A stretch of 64,000 nucleotides of DNA, taken from the NCBI RefSeq assembly GCF_020882245.1, contig NC_083597.1, forward strand, positions 39,348,652 through 39,412,651. The letters are read 5' to 3'. This DNA comes from Rhopalosiphum padi. Taxonomy: Eukaryota > Arthropoda > Insecta > Hemiptera > Aphididae. Positions 51,511 through 63,805 of the stretch are shown piece after piece (within the stretch, counting starts at the first letter, position 1; each line of letters starts with the position of its first letter). The notes under the pieces were generated by a model that was given only the letters and a program-made list of their open reading frames with translations, did no database searches and was not told where the DNA came from. A program made the translations under genes and the position numbers.

Positions 51511-51596
51511 GGGAGGCAACCAGTGTGTAAATTCTTGGGAGGCAAATCGCATATAATTTTTAATTACCTGATTATCGGAGGCAACTAGTGTGCTCC
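51511..51596 (-). repeat. TTGCCTCC-core motifs, right end of MULE (three copies)
   Basis: GGGAGGCAACCAGTGTG at 51511, GGGAGGCAAATCGC at 51537 and GGAGGCAACTAGTGTG at 51577, all in the opposite orientation to the left-end copies and spaced 26 and 40 bases apart. Confidence 0.6.
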
Positions 51597-51689
51597 GGGG
51601 AATTTACATTTTTGTAAAACGGGAGCGAATGCGCTATTTCACCCTAACGTCCCTAACCTACTTGTTGGATACTCATTTTAATATTTTAA

Positions 51690-52640
51690 TTTGGTGCTGC
51701 GACAAGTCTTGTGTCGTAACGTTGCCACCCTGGCGATGTACAGCAGACACAGCTCCGTGTAAACTTTGTCGCTCCGGAGTGGGCCGTACCGTCGCGGTCT
51801 AGCCGATGACCGCTGATGCTGCCGCCCCCGCCGCGGTCTCTTTGTCTTTTACCGTCCGTCTAACGAAGCAGACTTTGTTTTCGTTGGTCATCGCAAAACC
51901 GTCGCGCCATCGCCGTATTCCACTCTTTGGTTTACGCGCGTCCGAGTTCTCGTGATCATCGTCGTGCCGCACACGTCCCGTGTCCGCGATTTATTATTTG
52001 TATTTTGTTCCGGCTTTTGCGCCTAGCAAATAGCACTTTTCGCTTCGTGCCATCGCCCGTCCGAACTCGCAGTGCGACCGAAGCCGTTCGCGACTTAAAG
52101 TGCTTAACACGGTTGATTGTTGTTTTCGTCATATTATATACTATTTAATGACGGAATCCGGTCAATCGCATTTAACCTTTTTCATCTTGTGTCCGCAATA
52201 CAATCAGTTTTGCTGTATAAATCCCCGTGCGTTCGTATGCAATACGCAAGTTGACCCGTGTCGCCCAACCGACGTTCGGTGGAGTGTCGCCGTCTGGTCG
52301 GTCCCTGCTTTGCCGTTCCATCGGTGTGCCGTGACAACGACAACAGCCACCGTCATCATCAACGCCTTTGCATCAGCTGTTATCAGGTCGTACATAAACA
52401 TTTTTCTTTGTTTGTTATTTATTTTTTATTATTATTATTCCGCTCGTCACCGTCGTGATACGGCATACATATTATATTTTACATTTATTTAAAGCCGATC
52501 GGGTTGTGATTGTGCTATTACTAACACTAGTTATAATATATTATTTTATTAATTGTGGGACGTCAATAAATTTACTCTAATATTTTTCTATACCACTAAA
52601 TATTGTTATTGACATATTAGGGGTCTCGCACTCAACATCG
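51690..52640. other. GC-rich block, possible solo LTR or promoter region
   Basis: From 51690 to about 52480 the sequence is CpG-rich with many CGTCG, GCCG and CGCG words. It begins near TGTCGTAACGTTGCC (51711). An AATAAA lies at 52565 and a TCTCGCACTC segment at 52622. TG-start, internal poly(A) signal and no long ORF would fit a BEL- or Gypsy-type LTR, but matching ends, target duplication and a second copy were not found. A promoter and 5' exon of an unseen gene is the alternative. Confidence 0.3.
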
Positions 52641-53286
52641 ATCTTATAGTTAAATACTTTTATTTGAATCAACCTTAATATTATACAGTCCACTCTTCCC
52701 ATCCTACGGGGTTATCGAGGGGGTTATTGACAATCGACGTAAGTATTCACGTACGACGGGTGCGTGTAGGCTGTCGTCGTTGCGCGCACACACACATACA
52801 CACGTACACTCGTCTGCCGGCTTCTTGTGCTGCCTCTCGCACACTACTATAATTCCGGAACATTACCAATTCCAGCTCAATTTTCTTTATATATTATTTA
52901 TTTATTTATTGATATGAAAGCCCAATTATACAAATATTGATGTGTAATAATATCATTAATATCATTATATTTAGTGTTTTATTTTAATAAAATTTGTTTT
53001 CCTTCTTAAAAAAAAAAATTATAATAATAAGCTTTATTTTCACGTACATTTGTTATTAGTAATTGTTTTCTTTAATATTATTAAAGTGTCCATAATAGTA
53101 ACAAAAAAAACATACAAAATGTTTCTAATGATGCAATATCATGTACCGTAAATACAAAATACTTAAAATATGTACAATTATTAATATTCTATAGTTATAT
53201 AATTAAATAAAGTGTATTACCGTATTTCAATACAGTAATATTATATTATATCGATCACAGGTACTCAATGCATTAATATATATATA

Positions 53287-54451
53287 TACAGGGTGTTGAC
53301 ACGGCTACGGCGGTAGGTGCTCGGCGAGTCCAGGTGAGTCGGTCAGTATAAAAAAACAACACGAATTTCACTATTTGTACAGTGTATTGATGATAAATAA
53401 CGGTATACAATAGCTAGTTGTTAAATGTCACTATGTCATGTGTTGACGACATAAAAGAAAAAATACAATTATGCTTTACGCGGTCTTACGACTAGGCGAC
53501 GTTGTTGCCGTTGTCGGTAAGTCGGTTCACGCAAGAGAGCGAGACGGCCGGCGGCCGGTACTCGTCCGGACCGACTTGTCTTCCCGTCTCACCCTGTGCT
53601 TTTGCAGCGCGGGGGAAGAGACGAAGAGTCGACGGTGTCGTGTCGTCGTTGCCCGTGGTGGCGGTTGATAAGGCGTAGACCAGTCGCTACGGTGCCTGTA
53701 CTTAGTACCGGCGACCGTTGCGTACCGTGTCAGTGTCCCACGGAGATCTGACAAATGAAATAACTTTTGTTCTAATCAATATTTAAAAAAAAATTCTTTT
53801 AAATATAATTCATAGACACTTGCGCTACATTTTTAATATACATTTTTTAATTTTTATTTTTTTATACTGAAAATAAATAACTAAAAAATTGAAAATATTA
53901 AAAAATAATAAAAAATATTCGAAAACAGCCAATTTGTAAATCTAATTTAAAAAAAAATTTAGATGGTAAAAACATTTATTTAAGTCCAGTTGCTGATTTT
54001 TTACAATTTTTTGAAATATCAATATTCTTGTTAGGTAAATTACGATTTAGTTTGTTAGAAACATAAAAATTTCAAAAAAAAATTTTTTTTTTTAATGTTT
54101 TATATTTATAAACATTTTTAAATAGGTGTATGTTAAAATCCAACTATTTTTTTATTGTTTTATATAAACTAGATCGTAATTTACATCATAAAATTATAAA
54201 AAACCAACTACTGGACTTAAATAAATGTTTTTACCATCTAAATTTTTTTAAATGTGAGATTTACAAATAGGCTATGTTGAATATTTTTGAAATTATTTAA
54301 TCAATTTTTAAGTTTTTTATTTTCAGTATTAAAAAATAAAAACAAAAATGTAGCGCAAGTGCCTATGATTTATATTTAAAATAAATTTTATAAAAATATT
54401 GATTAAAATAAAAGTTTTTTCATTTGACAAATCTCCGTGGGACAACCTGTA
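53287..54451. mobile_element. Foldback MITE, split by a younger insertion
   Basis: Ends are TACAGGGTGT at 53287 and its inverted partner ACAACCTGTA at 54442-54451. Arms of about 300 bases (53737-54056 and 54162-54441) are reverse complements, including CCCACGGAGAT, TGACAAATGAAA, TAGCGCAAGTG and ACTTAAATAAATG-TTTTTACC cores. The expected left end, TACAGGGTGTCCCACGG, is interrupted after GTGT by the 436-bp segment described separately. Flanked by TA-rich DNA, fitting a TA target. Confidence 0.75.
53297..53732. mobile_element. 436-bp GC-rich insertion nested in the MITE
   Basis: Begins TGACACGGCTACG and ends with the reverse complement of TGACACGGTACG, so it has short inverted ends (8 exact bases, more with one gap). 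It is bracketed by GTGT at 53293-53296 and 53733-53736, where the host MITE should have one GTGT. The inside is much richer in CG than anything near it. The open frames in it on both strands are arginine/valine-rich and look like by-products of the composition. Family not recognised. Confidence 0.6.
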
Positions 54452-57400
54452 TATTGTTAAAAGAATTCAATGTTTCATGCTTGTGAAATATTTCAGACTT
54501 CAAACTGCATAAATAATTGAATTGAATTAAATTTTATAATTTTTTATTATAAATTATTAACACTTGATTTGATTATTAGTAAATGTTATAGGCAGATACA
54601 ATGTAATAAGCATAAGCTTATTAAGCAATAGTTGTATCGTTTATTATATAATTAATACTATTTTATATATTTACATATTATTATAACGAGGAGTAAAGGG
54701 AATCAAAGTCCTACGCCACTCGCTTTCGTGGGATAGATTCTAGGAATATTTGTGTGATATTATTTTGTGCGACTCGAGGTTTAATTGATTAATCCACTTT
54801 ATTGCGACCCTTTTCTACCATCACCTCTCCTAAAATTTGGTCTAACTGTAATTTGCGTTCCAATATACCTTTTTGATGTAAATTATGTCCCAGGGGCTAT
54901 TTGTGTATGGAACATAGTAAATTGTGTCTCAAGCATTTTTCTGTTATAATTAAATGTTGTCAATCAAATCAATTAAATAAGTTAAGGTTTTTTAAATATC
55001 AATGTTTTTCAAATTTGACTGTTATAATATTAATGTGGTTAAAAATATTTGTTTTTTTATTTGTTAAGTAAATTTTAGTTACAAATAAACTAACTATATT
55101 GAGGTTGATATTATTAAATATTTTGTATATTATTATGACGCTAAAAATTTAATAGCTTTTATATCGATTCTATTAAAAATTTTAATGACATTTTGATTTT
55201 CCTTCGGACGTTATAAATTTACGTAAACCTACACGTAAAAGATAAGGGCCACATGTATAATGGTATGGGTACTTTTTATCAATACATAACCTAAGTCCGT
55301 ACTAATAGTTTTGATATTCAATTATCACAACAATTTTACTTGAAATGTTTAAAAAAAAAAGTTGTAATTATTTATTTAAAAAAAATTACTGCGCTCAGTA
55401 ACTAAACAGACCGGTAATAATAAGAATATAGCTTCCTCTCAAGTCTCTATTCCCATCTATAATTGCTGTCGACAGATTCTACCACCACTCCATCCAACAA
55501 ACACCCGAGGCTATATTGTTCTTTAATTCAATACCTAAAATATAATATCAGAATTCTAAATATTCCTTCTGTAAAATTAAACAAAATAACATTGACTCGA
55601 AAATAGTCGGCTAAAGTGCAGAGCCGTAACTAAAATTCACAAAGGTATAGTAGTATCATTTGTATAGATTTGAAATTTCAAAGTGGTAAACTTATAATAA
55701 ATAATAATGCATAATAATATAATACGATATCTTTGAGTTAATCTTTTAACTTCCACTTAATAGCATGTACTGTATCTGTATTCTGTATTACACACACACA
55801 TATATATATAAATATATAGTATTATAATTTATAATATAGACTATTATTGAAACTTATCAACTATCAAATTCGCGTTTTTCTTTAATTTTTTTTTCCTGGT
55901 TATTTTGTAAAGTATTGAGAGCTTTTTACTTTTATGCGTGATTAAACGCAAACTTGTTAACTTTTTAAAACTTCAAATTCTTTGATTAACTAATGAGTTA
56001 TGAATGATAATATTTTTGTTGGTGAGTAGAAGGCTTGTATTAAATTGTATAGCTTTTATATAATTGAAACTGTATACAGAGACGTTTTCAGGATATTTTT
56101 TTGGGGGGGAGGGGGATATAATAATGTATTAAAATGTGAGGAGCTAATGCCCCACAGTCCTTATCTTATATGAAAATATATATTAAATTATAATATATTT
56201 TTTTAATTAAAATATTAATTTAATTTATTTTTTATATATATATATATATATGTATTTTTTGCATTTACAAAATTAAACAAAAAGGCCATGTGAGATCTGT
56301 CCCCCATACCCCGCCATCCGCGTGAATGCCCATGACTGTATCAATCCGCGTGTTCCTTAGTAAAATGTATGCTTAATCTAATAGTAGTCTAAAATTTAAA
56401 TTTTCTATAAATAGCTTTAAAAAAGTTGTTAACCTAACCTTTTTTCCGACACTAAAAATGTGCTCGGACTTTTGGTCCAACTTTTTCTAAAACGGACTTT
56501 TTGACTGATTACCGTTATATGCTCGTAATTACCTACTATTCTAAATCCTCGTGAAAACCAAAATGTTATTTGTATTGTACTCGTACATAAACTTTTATAA
56601 TATAGTATATAATAAAATATAAGATCAATCCTGCTTTATAAACGTTTCACTATTTTATAATTATAAAGCTACGATTACATTTTAGTAGTAACTAGAAATA
56701 ATAATGTATTTAAAATAATAATTTTAATTAAATAGTGTAGATCCTTATTATATTAAAAAGAAATCAACCACATCAGTAAATATAAACTATAGGTCAGATG
56801 ACTTCCTGAACTTTCAGCTACTGCAAAGAGTGTGTAAAAAATTGACGTTCCAATTTGACATATTATAAAATATCTATACAATATACCTAACGATATCGTG
56901 TATCGTGTATGGCACTGTTTAAATACATGCCACTAATATAATTTTAACCATTTAATTGTAGTCTAGAAATGACAAACACGCTAATAGTACTAATACACAG
57001 TAGAACCCGTTTAAGACGCTCTCCAAGCGACCAGTTAAAAATAGCGTCTTAAGAAGGAAATCATATTACGCTGGTACTAAAGTTTTTTATTATATTTTAC
57101 AATACATCCTTGTTATATACATACAAATTATATATTTTACTTTGCTGAATGAATTATTTTACATATAAAAATATTAAAATTAAATTAAAATATTACATTT
57201 ATATTACATATATTATTTAATAATATATTATTTATATTATTTATTATTATCGTCTGATAACCAGTACAAGTACACGTACATATTATTCGTTATCGTTATT
57301 ATTAGTGAGGTATTTCTTTAAATTTTATACAATATATATGTATACACAATGTATTTTTATATCATTGACAAGACGTGCGTCTTATCCGGGAACATAAAGC

Positions 57401-59504
57401 GTATTATCCAGTGTTAATTACATGTTAAATGTTGTCAAAATCATGTCCGTTGAATTACACCGACTTACACCGATTATGTGTGTTATTATTTGACTTTTTT
57501 TTTATTTTTTATTCAAAATTGTACAAGATTGTTAGAAAAGTGAAATGGTCCAACGAAAATTGTATTCAGTTAATAAAATAGTAACACAAGTGGAATTCTA
57601 ATTAATTTTATTTTTCGAAAATGAAAAAACAATAAGATGCGTGGGAAGAAATAGAAAAAAAAAGGCATTAAGTTTATTGTGATATTTTCGTCAAGAAAAA
57701 ACGGCAGCAACTTGTTTGCGCACAATCTATAATTTTTACTTGAAAAATACGGTTATATTAAATGTACATCTAGTTTGCGCTCACGAAAATAATAATATTT
57801 TATCTCGGTGACAGATGGGCACTGATAATCATCGATAAAAGAGTACGAAAATGTTATTAAATTCTTTACAAACACTACTTATCGATAAATTATAGTGTGC
57901 GTACATAGAATTTGTGACTCTAACCTATATTTACTGAATATGGATTTAGAAATTAATTAACATGCATTTTTAACTTGAACAAGTATTAAATATTATTTAT
58001 TAACAATTATTAATAAGCAAATATTAACATGCATTTTTAACTACACCTATGAATACATTCATAGACAGTCTTAAGTCTGTTAAGGGGGAAGGAAAATGTA
58101 TGTTATAATTTACTTATTAATAAACCAGTAATATAAAATGAATTATTTATATTTCATATATGTAACTTCATTTATTTATTTATTTTTGTGATTTTATAAT
58201 CATTAAAATTCAGAAATAGACTACAATAGTGTTAGTGAAGAAAAATATGGATAAAGTTCATCATTATTTATAACTAGAACGCAAATTTCTATGTTAATCC
58301 ATATTTTTTCCTCAACACATTTTTGAATTTTTGTCAAAAATATTTACAAATTATAACAAGTCACTGGCAAAATTCTTTTTTTTGCATATTTCTGTATATT
58401 TAATGGTTATTGCATATTTTTACGAAATTCAAAATGACGTGCTGCATTGAATTAAAGCCAAATTTTTAAAAAAATGTATAAAATAATATTTTGTCATGTA
58501 GAAAAATCAAAAATCAAAAATTAAAAAAATTATAGATTTAATTGAAGATAGTAATGTTGTCAACGAATTAACATTTTATATACATTCATTTGAAATTTTT
58601 AGTGATAGCAATAAAAATACTAGAAACTCAAAATATGATATTACATGAAAGCATTTTAATAATTGATGAAATAAAAGAAAAAATTCAAGCTACTACTTTT
58701 TAACTTTATATATATATATATATACGAATATATATGTAATATGTACTTATAGTTGCTTTATATATGCTATATACCTTAAACACTTCGGTTGATATCGAAC
58801 GGTCTAACTCCGTATTTAAAAATATGTTGATAGAAAAGTTACAGCTTTACAGAAGAAAAGTTAGAAATGCATATTATGGTTAATCATTTCAATAATAAAT
58901 AAAATATAAAAAAATATATTTTATAACACCCTTTTTTTTACAATTTTTTATAAAATATACACATTTTTAATATAAATAATTGAAATGTTATTGCATTTAG
59001 TTTTGTTGCATATTTTTATGATTTAGAGTCTAAATTTTAGACTGTTTATTATGTGGCACATTTTCATAGCTTTTAGTGCATAAAAATCCGTGCTCTATAA
59101 TAAAATTATTATTTGTATTGTGCAAAAACGGTGTCTTTTCTTATGAAGTAAATTGTATGTCCTAACGTACAAAGACAAAAGTTAAGAATATTTCATAAAA
59201 CATTTGAATGTTAATGTATTTTAAAAACCTTAATCAGAAACCATATATTTGTAGTTTATAATGTTTCGCATGATCAATATGAGCAAAAACAAAATTAGGA
59301 AAAAGTACCTATACAATATTTATTTCAGATATTCTACTATTCTATTGCATCTTGAAATGTTTTTCAACATTTTAAATAAGAATTTATAATAATCACTGGA
59401 ATTTAGTTTTAGTGTTACGTAAAGAAAATAGGAATTAATATAAATTTAAATTTAAAAACATTTTTTTTTTTTCAAGTATAATATATTCAATATTATTATT
59501 ACTG
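54452..59504. other. Gene-free AT-rich DNA
   Basis: One possible MITE (56.1 kb), a pogo/Tigger-like terminus at 56998, and a segment at 58065-58110 (AGACAGTCTTAAGTCTG and GGGGGAAGGAAAATGT) that resembles 49968-50015 near the MULE. No gene. Confidence 0.45.
56077..56334. mobile_element. Possible hAT-like MITE
   Basis: The left end CAGAGACGTTTTCAGG and the reverse complement of the right end, CATGGGCATTCACG, are loosely similar. Flanking octamers ACTGTATA (56069-56076) and ACTGTATC (56335-56342) match at 7 of 8. G-rich and C-rich tracts face each other inside. Termini are too diverged for certainty. Confidence 0.4.
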
Positions 59505-60440
59505 TTTGCCCACCGTTGCGGAGCTATTGAAAATATATCGCTAGCTGTCCACAATCAAAAATAAAAATACAATTTAGACTTGAGCATATACAATTTATAA
59601 AGAATCTGAATTATATTTTTAATATGTGACATGTTAAATGAGTTACAATCAAATAAATCTCATAGGAATTATAATGGGAAAACACATATCATATAAATAT
59701 ATTTATTAAATAATAAATAAATTGAACGTCTTAAAAGTCGATCAAATTCATTTAAAAAATATAAACGTCGTTCACGTTCACGTTCTATTTGAATAAAACG
59801 AATGACGTTCACATATCGTTCACTAAATATGAACGTGAACGCGTAAACGTGCGTTCATGAACAGCGTTCTTTCCAAACACTGTTAAAGACACTAAGAAAA
59901 ATACCCACACTGACACTAATACAATTATCAGCACACCGCTAGGCTGGGAACCCCCGTAAGGTACCAAACCACGCTCTGATCTTAAATGTTTCTGTACCGC
60001 CGCGGAGCTATTGAAATGATGTCACTAGCTGGCCGCACGATACTCGAGAACGTGATGAAACTTAACAATGTATGTGATATGGGGGAACAGATACTTACAA
60101 CTACGAGAAAAAAAGGGTAACACCGTATTATGGGTATGCGCTTAGGCACGAAAAACATTGTTATTATACAGAATAAAATATTAATTCAGTGTTTCGTTCA
60201 CTTAATAAAGGAACTCGTTCACGTTCACTTTCGTGTTTTTTCAAACAACCGCGTTTACGTTAACGTGCTTTCAAAAAATGAACGCATTCATGGGTCGATG
60301 ATTTAATTTTTTTAATTTTTTTTTTATGAATCGTTAACCTGCAGTCAATATAAAAGCCCATAATCATATACGACTAAACTCAAAAATAAAAATACAATTT
60401 AGAATTGAGCATATACAATTTATAAGGAATTTGAATTATA
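59505..60440. repeat. Diverged direct duplication with GTTCACGTTC-type motif clusters
   Basis: GCGGAGCTATTGAAAATATATCGCTAGCTG (about 59518) recurs diverged at about 60003, and AAATAAAAATACAATTTAGA...GAGCATATACAATTTATAA (59561-59606) recurs at 60382-60425. Between them are two clusters of ACGTTCACGTTC/GAACGTGAACG words (59764-59870 and 60195-60290). No coding capacity. Confidence 0.55.
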
Positions 60441-61060
60441 TACGTTACTGTGAACGTAACTCCAGACGGTGAGCGTCAGACGTGTTGGCAGCCTTGGATT
60501 GACGCGGCAAGGAGTCACAACGCACCAACACACCACAGGGCCACGAATAGGGATCAAGTGACACTCAAAAAAGACAAACGAAAAAGGCGGGTTGGTGAAC
60601 AGGAAAACGCACTTAAAGTAGCACTGAACGGGACTTCTAAACCACACAGGAGAGTGCATTTATATCATACGTATACGGCTCGGTCGACTCGGGAAACAGG
60701 GCCTAGGGACACACACCGGCGACTGAGACATCGAGATCGACATTAAACAAGAGAGAACACTGATCGACGTTGACGACAACAATAATAAAAAGTAAGTGCA
60801 CTAACACGCGCGAAAGTCGAACCGTCCGAATAACGCAGGTACAACGACGAACAACACGTAACGTCGTACGGAAAAAGGAAAGGGTAGTCGAAAACGGATA
60901 CGTACAACGAAAAATGAAACACCAGGCGAGAGCGCGGAGGTTTTCGACCAGCAAAGCACAGGCGTGCGTAGGAAACTGGTTGACGACACAGGGTGGCGAC
61001 GATGGATTGTGGTGGAAAGCAATCAATGATTGGGGGGGAGGGGACGGCAATGACACACAA
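60440..61060. other. GC-rich block, no gene recognised
   Basis: Dense in ACGACG, CGCGCG and GGGGGG. Open frames of about 100-120 codons occur on both strands at once (60450-60746, 60770-61126 plus; 60703-61105 minus), which is the signature of composition, not coding. It directly follows the repeat cluster at 59.5-60.4 kb and may be part of the same element. Confidence 0.35.
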
Positions 61061-61064
61061 ACAA

Positions 61065-61210
61065 TTAAAAATTTGGTATTTTATATTTATATTGAATCGA
61101 AACACAATACATCTTTAACTGTTTAACTCTATTTACTTGCATACAACTATCATCAAGATTATTTTGAACTTGTTTAAAACCTGCTTCTAGGAACAATTGT
61201 TTAACATCGT
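61065..61210 (-). CDS. Possible terminal exon downstream of the duplicated exons
   Basis: Minus-strand acceptor ATGTTTTTAG followed by an open frame DVKQLFLEAGFKQVQNN, DDSCMQVNRVKQLKMYC, ending in TAA. It has a coding-like mix of residues. Its entry phase (two bases) does not match the exit phase of copy B, so an exon in between or a different gene would be required. Confidence 0.3.
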
Positions 61211-62219
61211 CTAAAAACATAAAAAAAATTGTTTATTTTAATAACATATCAGGAAAGAATATAATACTATTATAAAATTGTTAAAACATAAACGCATAAA
61301 AACCCCCTTTAAACCTCTACAGTGTTATTCATAGTCATTGTCGAAAACTAAGGTTTAACATAAGTTTCGAAAAACTTAGTTTAATTCTTAGACCTCGGTT
61401 AAACTTAGGTCAAACAATGTATTATTTATAGTCAACATAGTAAATGGGGTAGGCTAAGTTTTTAAAAACTGTGGATTATCTTAGTTTTATTATAAACAGC
61501 CATTATACTCATTATAGAGCCTCCCAAATTTCCATATTATTACTAATTGATATCAATCTAAAAAAAAAAAATAAGGCAAAAATACATTCTATGTTCTACA
61601 AACGTGTTACAGTTTTCCCGGTGTTTTTATTTAAAACCATTATTATTGTAATATTTTATGAATTTTTGTAAAATATATTTAGATTCATATTCTATTTTAG
61701 AGTTTGTTAATGATATTTTATTTATTCAAAATTATTATTTAAATCACGTAATTGTTTTTTGTAATGTATGAACAAAAAAGAGTTACATGGGAAAGTAGGG
61801 AGAAATTTTTTAAATACATAATGCGTCTAATATTTTGTACAATAGCAATATCCATTTTTCTTAGATATAAAGTGCACAAGTTTTAAAAACATTCATAAAT
61901 TAAATTAAATGATAATAAGAATAATAAGATAACAATGGTTTTTATAATAAACCAGCATTAAACCTAGTATTTTCCCAGTTTATAAATCAGAGGTTGATCA
62001 TTAAACTCAGTCTATGGTCTAAGTAAAATTTATCGTCTATAAATACCAAAAAAAATAAACTACTGTTGAACTACTATTGCAACATTGTTAAACCAGGTCC
62101 AATATGACTAAGAATAACACTGCTAATAATTAATATTGAATGCAATAATAACAGTTAAGTAAACGTAAAAAACTAAAACTTTTTAAAGAACATGTTTTAA
62201 AATTTTGATGTCAACAATC

Positions 62220-63760
62220 ATTGTGAAAAAATTAAAATAAATCGACATAACAGTCAATAATTTTGATAAAATTAAATTTTTCTTGTCAAGCATTATGTTT
62301 AAAAACGTCATCGTCAGATTTTAAAACTGTTTTCTTATAGATTTGTCGATAGATTTAGTAACATTTATACAATGATAATCTCTTTATTCTATCAGTTTCG
62401 TGTTATTTGTAACAGTAAGTACAAATTATGTACCATTTGAAACTTTTAAAATTAAGTTAATCGAACAAATAATAAGATTAAATATTAATTTCATTTAATA
62501 AGTAGGTAACTATGTATCATGGCTATCATAATTTATAAAAAAATATATTTCATATAAACGAATAATCATTAAAAGCAGTTGTGAACATCAACGGAAATAA
62601 TAAATTAGAATCAATTAAAAAAAAAAATTACTTTATACCACATTTTTAGGATTTCCCGCCCCCCTAACTTAAAGGACTTAATACGCCTATAACATCCGTC
62701 TATGTACTGTTTATTAATAATACATACTTTTCCTGATTGACAGTAATACACGCGTTCAGTAATTCACCACTATTATCTTCTGAATCATCAGCTTCTTCGG
62801 GAGAAATATTTGTATTCACATGTGCAAATACTTGTGACATGGCTTGTACTTCTTCTTGTTCATCATTCCAATCCGTATTGTCGCTAAACCAAAAAATTAC
62901 TATTAATTTTTTAGAATTCAGTGATAAATTTATTCAATCTTATTGTATATTTCTTAAATAATTTAAAAGTAATATTCAATAGCAATATCATAGTGAATAA
63001 ATATAAAAATTCGACATAACTGTCAATGGTATTGATAAAATTATAATTTATTCTTACCGAGCTATATGTTTAAAACCATCATGGTCGGTTTTAAATATCT
63101 CTTATCAAACTGTTTTCTTATACATTTGTCGATAGATTTAGTAACACTTACACAATGGTAATATCGTTATTCTATCAATTTCGTGTTTTGTAACATTTGA
63201 AACTTTTAAAGTTAAGTTAATCGAACAAATAATAAGATTAAATATTATTTGCATTTTAAAAGTAGGTAACTATCACGGTTATCATATTTCAAGAGTGGGT
63301 GGGACACCTATTATAACATTATTTATATATACATTGAAAGTTAAAATATTAACTAAATAAATTATTAAATTACGAAAATTTTCAAATTATTTTCTAGTTA
63401 TAAATTAATAAAATGTTCAAGTAAATTATTATTGTTATTAAACGGCAAAACGGCAATTTCATGTAGTATGCGAATATAATAAACAGGTGTTTGCATAGTC
63501 GTGAGTAAGTTGCTTGGGTGGGCTTCAAACCCCAAACTAATAATTTTAGGTTAAATATATGTTCACGTAATTTATATCTTTAGTAAACTTATTTTATGCG
63601 TACAATATAAAACAATATGTTTCATATAAACGAATTAACATTCAAAGCAGTTGTGATCATCAATGGTACCAATAAATATTAATAAATTGAAGAAAATATT
63701 TAATATGTCACATTTTTTTGGAATCCCCCCCCCTTAGGTTGAAGGACTTATTACGCCTAT
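62220..63760. repeat. Tandem duplication of exon plus intron DNA
   Basis: Noncoding landmarks recur in order: ATTTGTCGATAGATTTAGTAACA at 62341 and 63124, TAATAAGATTAAATATTA at 62470 and 63229, CGCCTATAACATcCG at 62687 and 63754, and the exons at 62.8 and 63.9 kb. The offset grows from about 783 to about 1110 bases, so the right copy carries roughly 330 extra bases at about 63288-63617. Confidence 0.75.
62728..62883 (-). CDS. Internal exon, copy B, tandem duplicate of the exon at 63.8-64.0 kb
   Basis: 156 bases, acceptor GGTTTAG (62884-62885), donor AAA|GTATGT (62727). Encodes EEVQAMSQVFAHVNTNIS, EEADDSEDNSGELLNA, clearly homologous to copy A but lacking about 11 residues after LLNA and one residue longer near the start; all size changes are multiples of three. 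Entry and exit phases equal those of copy A, so the two exons can be spliced to each other in frame. Confidence 0.6.
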
Positions 63761-63805
63761 AACATTCGGTTATATATACATATACTGTTTTTTAATAATA
63801 CATAC

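Larger units (their letters stand above)
48723..51596 (+). mobile_element. Degraded MULE-type DNA transposon with repeated terminal motifs
   Basis: The outermost segments 48723-48742 and 51577-51596 are imperfect inverted repeats (GGCGCTCACAAATCGCCTCC against GGAGCACACTAGTTGCCTCC, 15 of 20 matching). Between them lie a transposase relic and several more copies of the TTGCCTCC-core motif. Boundaries are a proposal; no clear target duplication was found. Confidence 0.5.

Noticed and set aside
52100..52492. 130-codon plus-strand frame beginning MLNTVDCC and containing MTESGQSHLTF
   Set aside because: The residue mix is unlike a folded protein, and overlapping frames are open on both strands.
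55619..55660. CAGAGCCGTAACTAAAATT, like a hAT terminus
   Set aside because: No inverted partner or target duplication was found downstream.
60450..61126. Frames of 98-120 codons on both strands
   Set aside because: Several overlapping frames are open together in a GC-rich block, so none is credible as a gene without other support.
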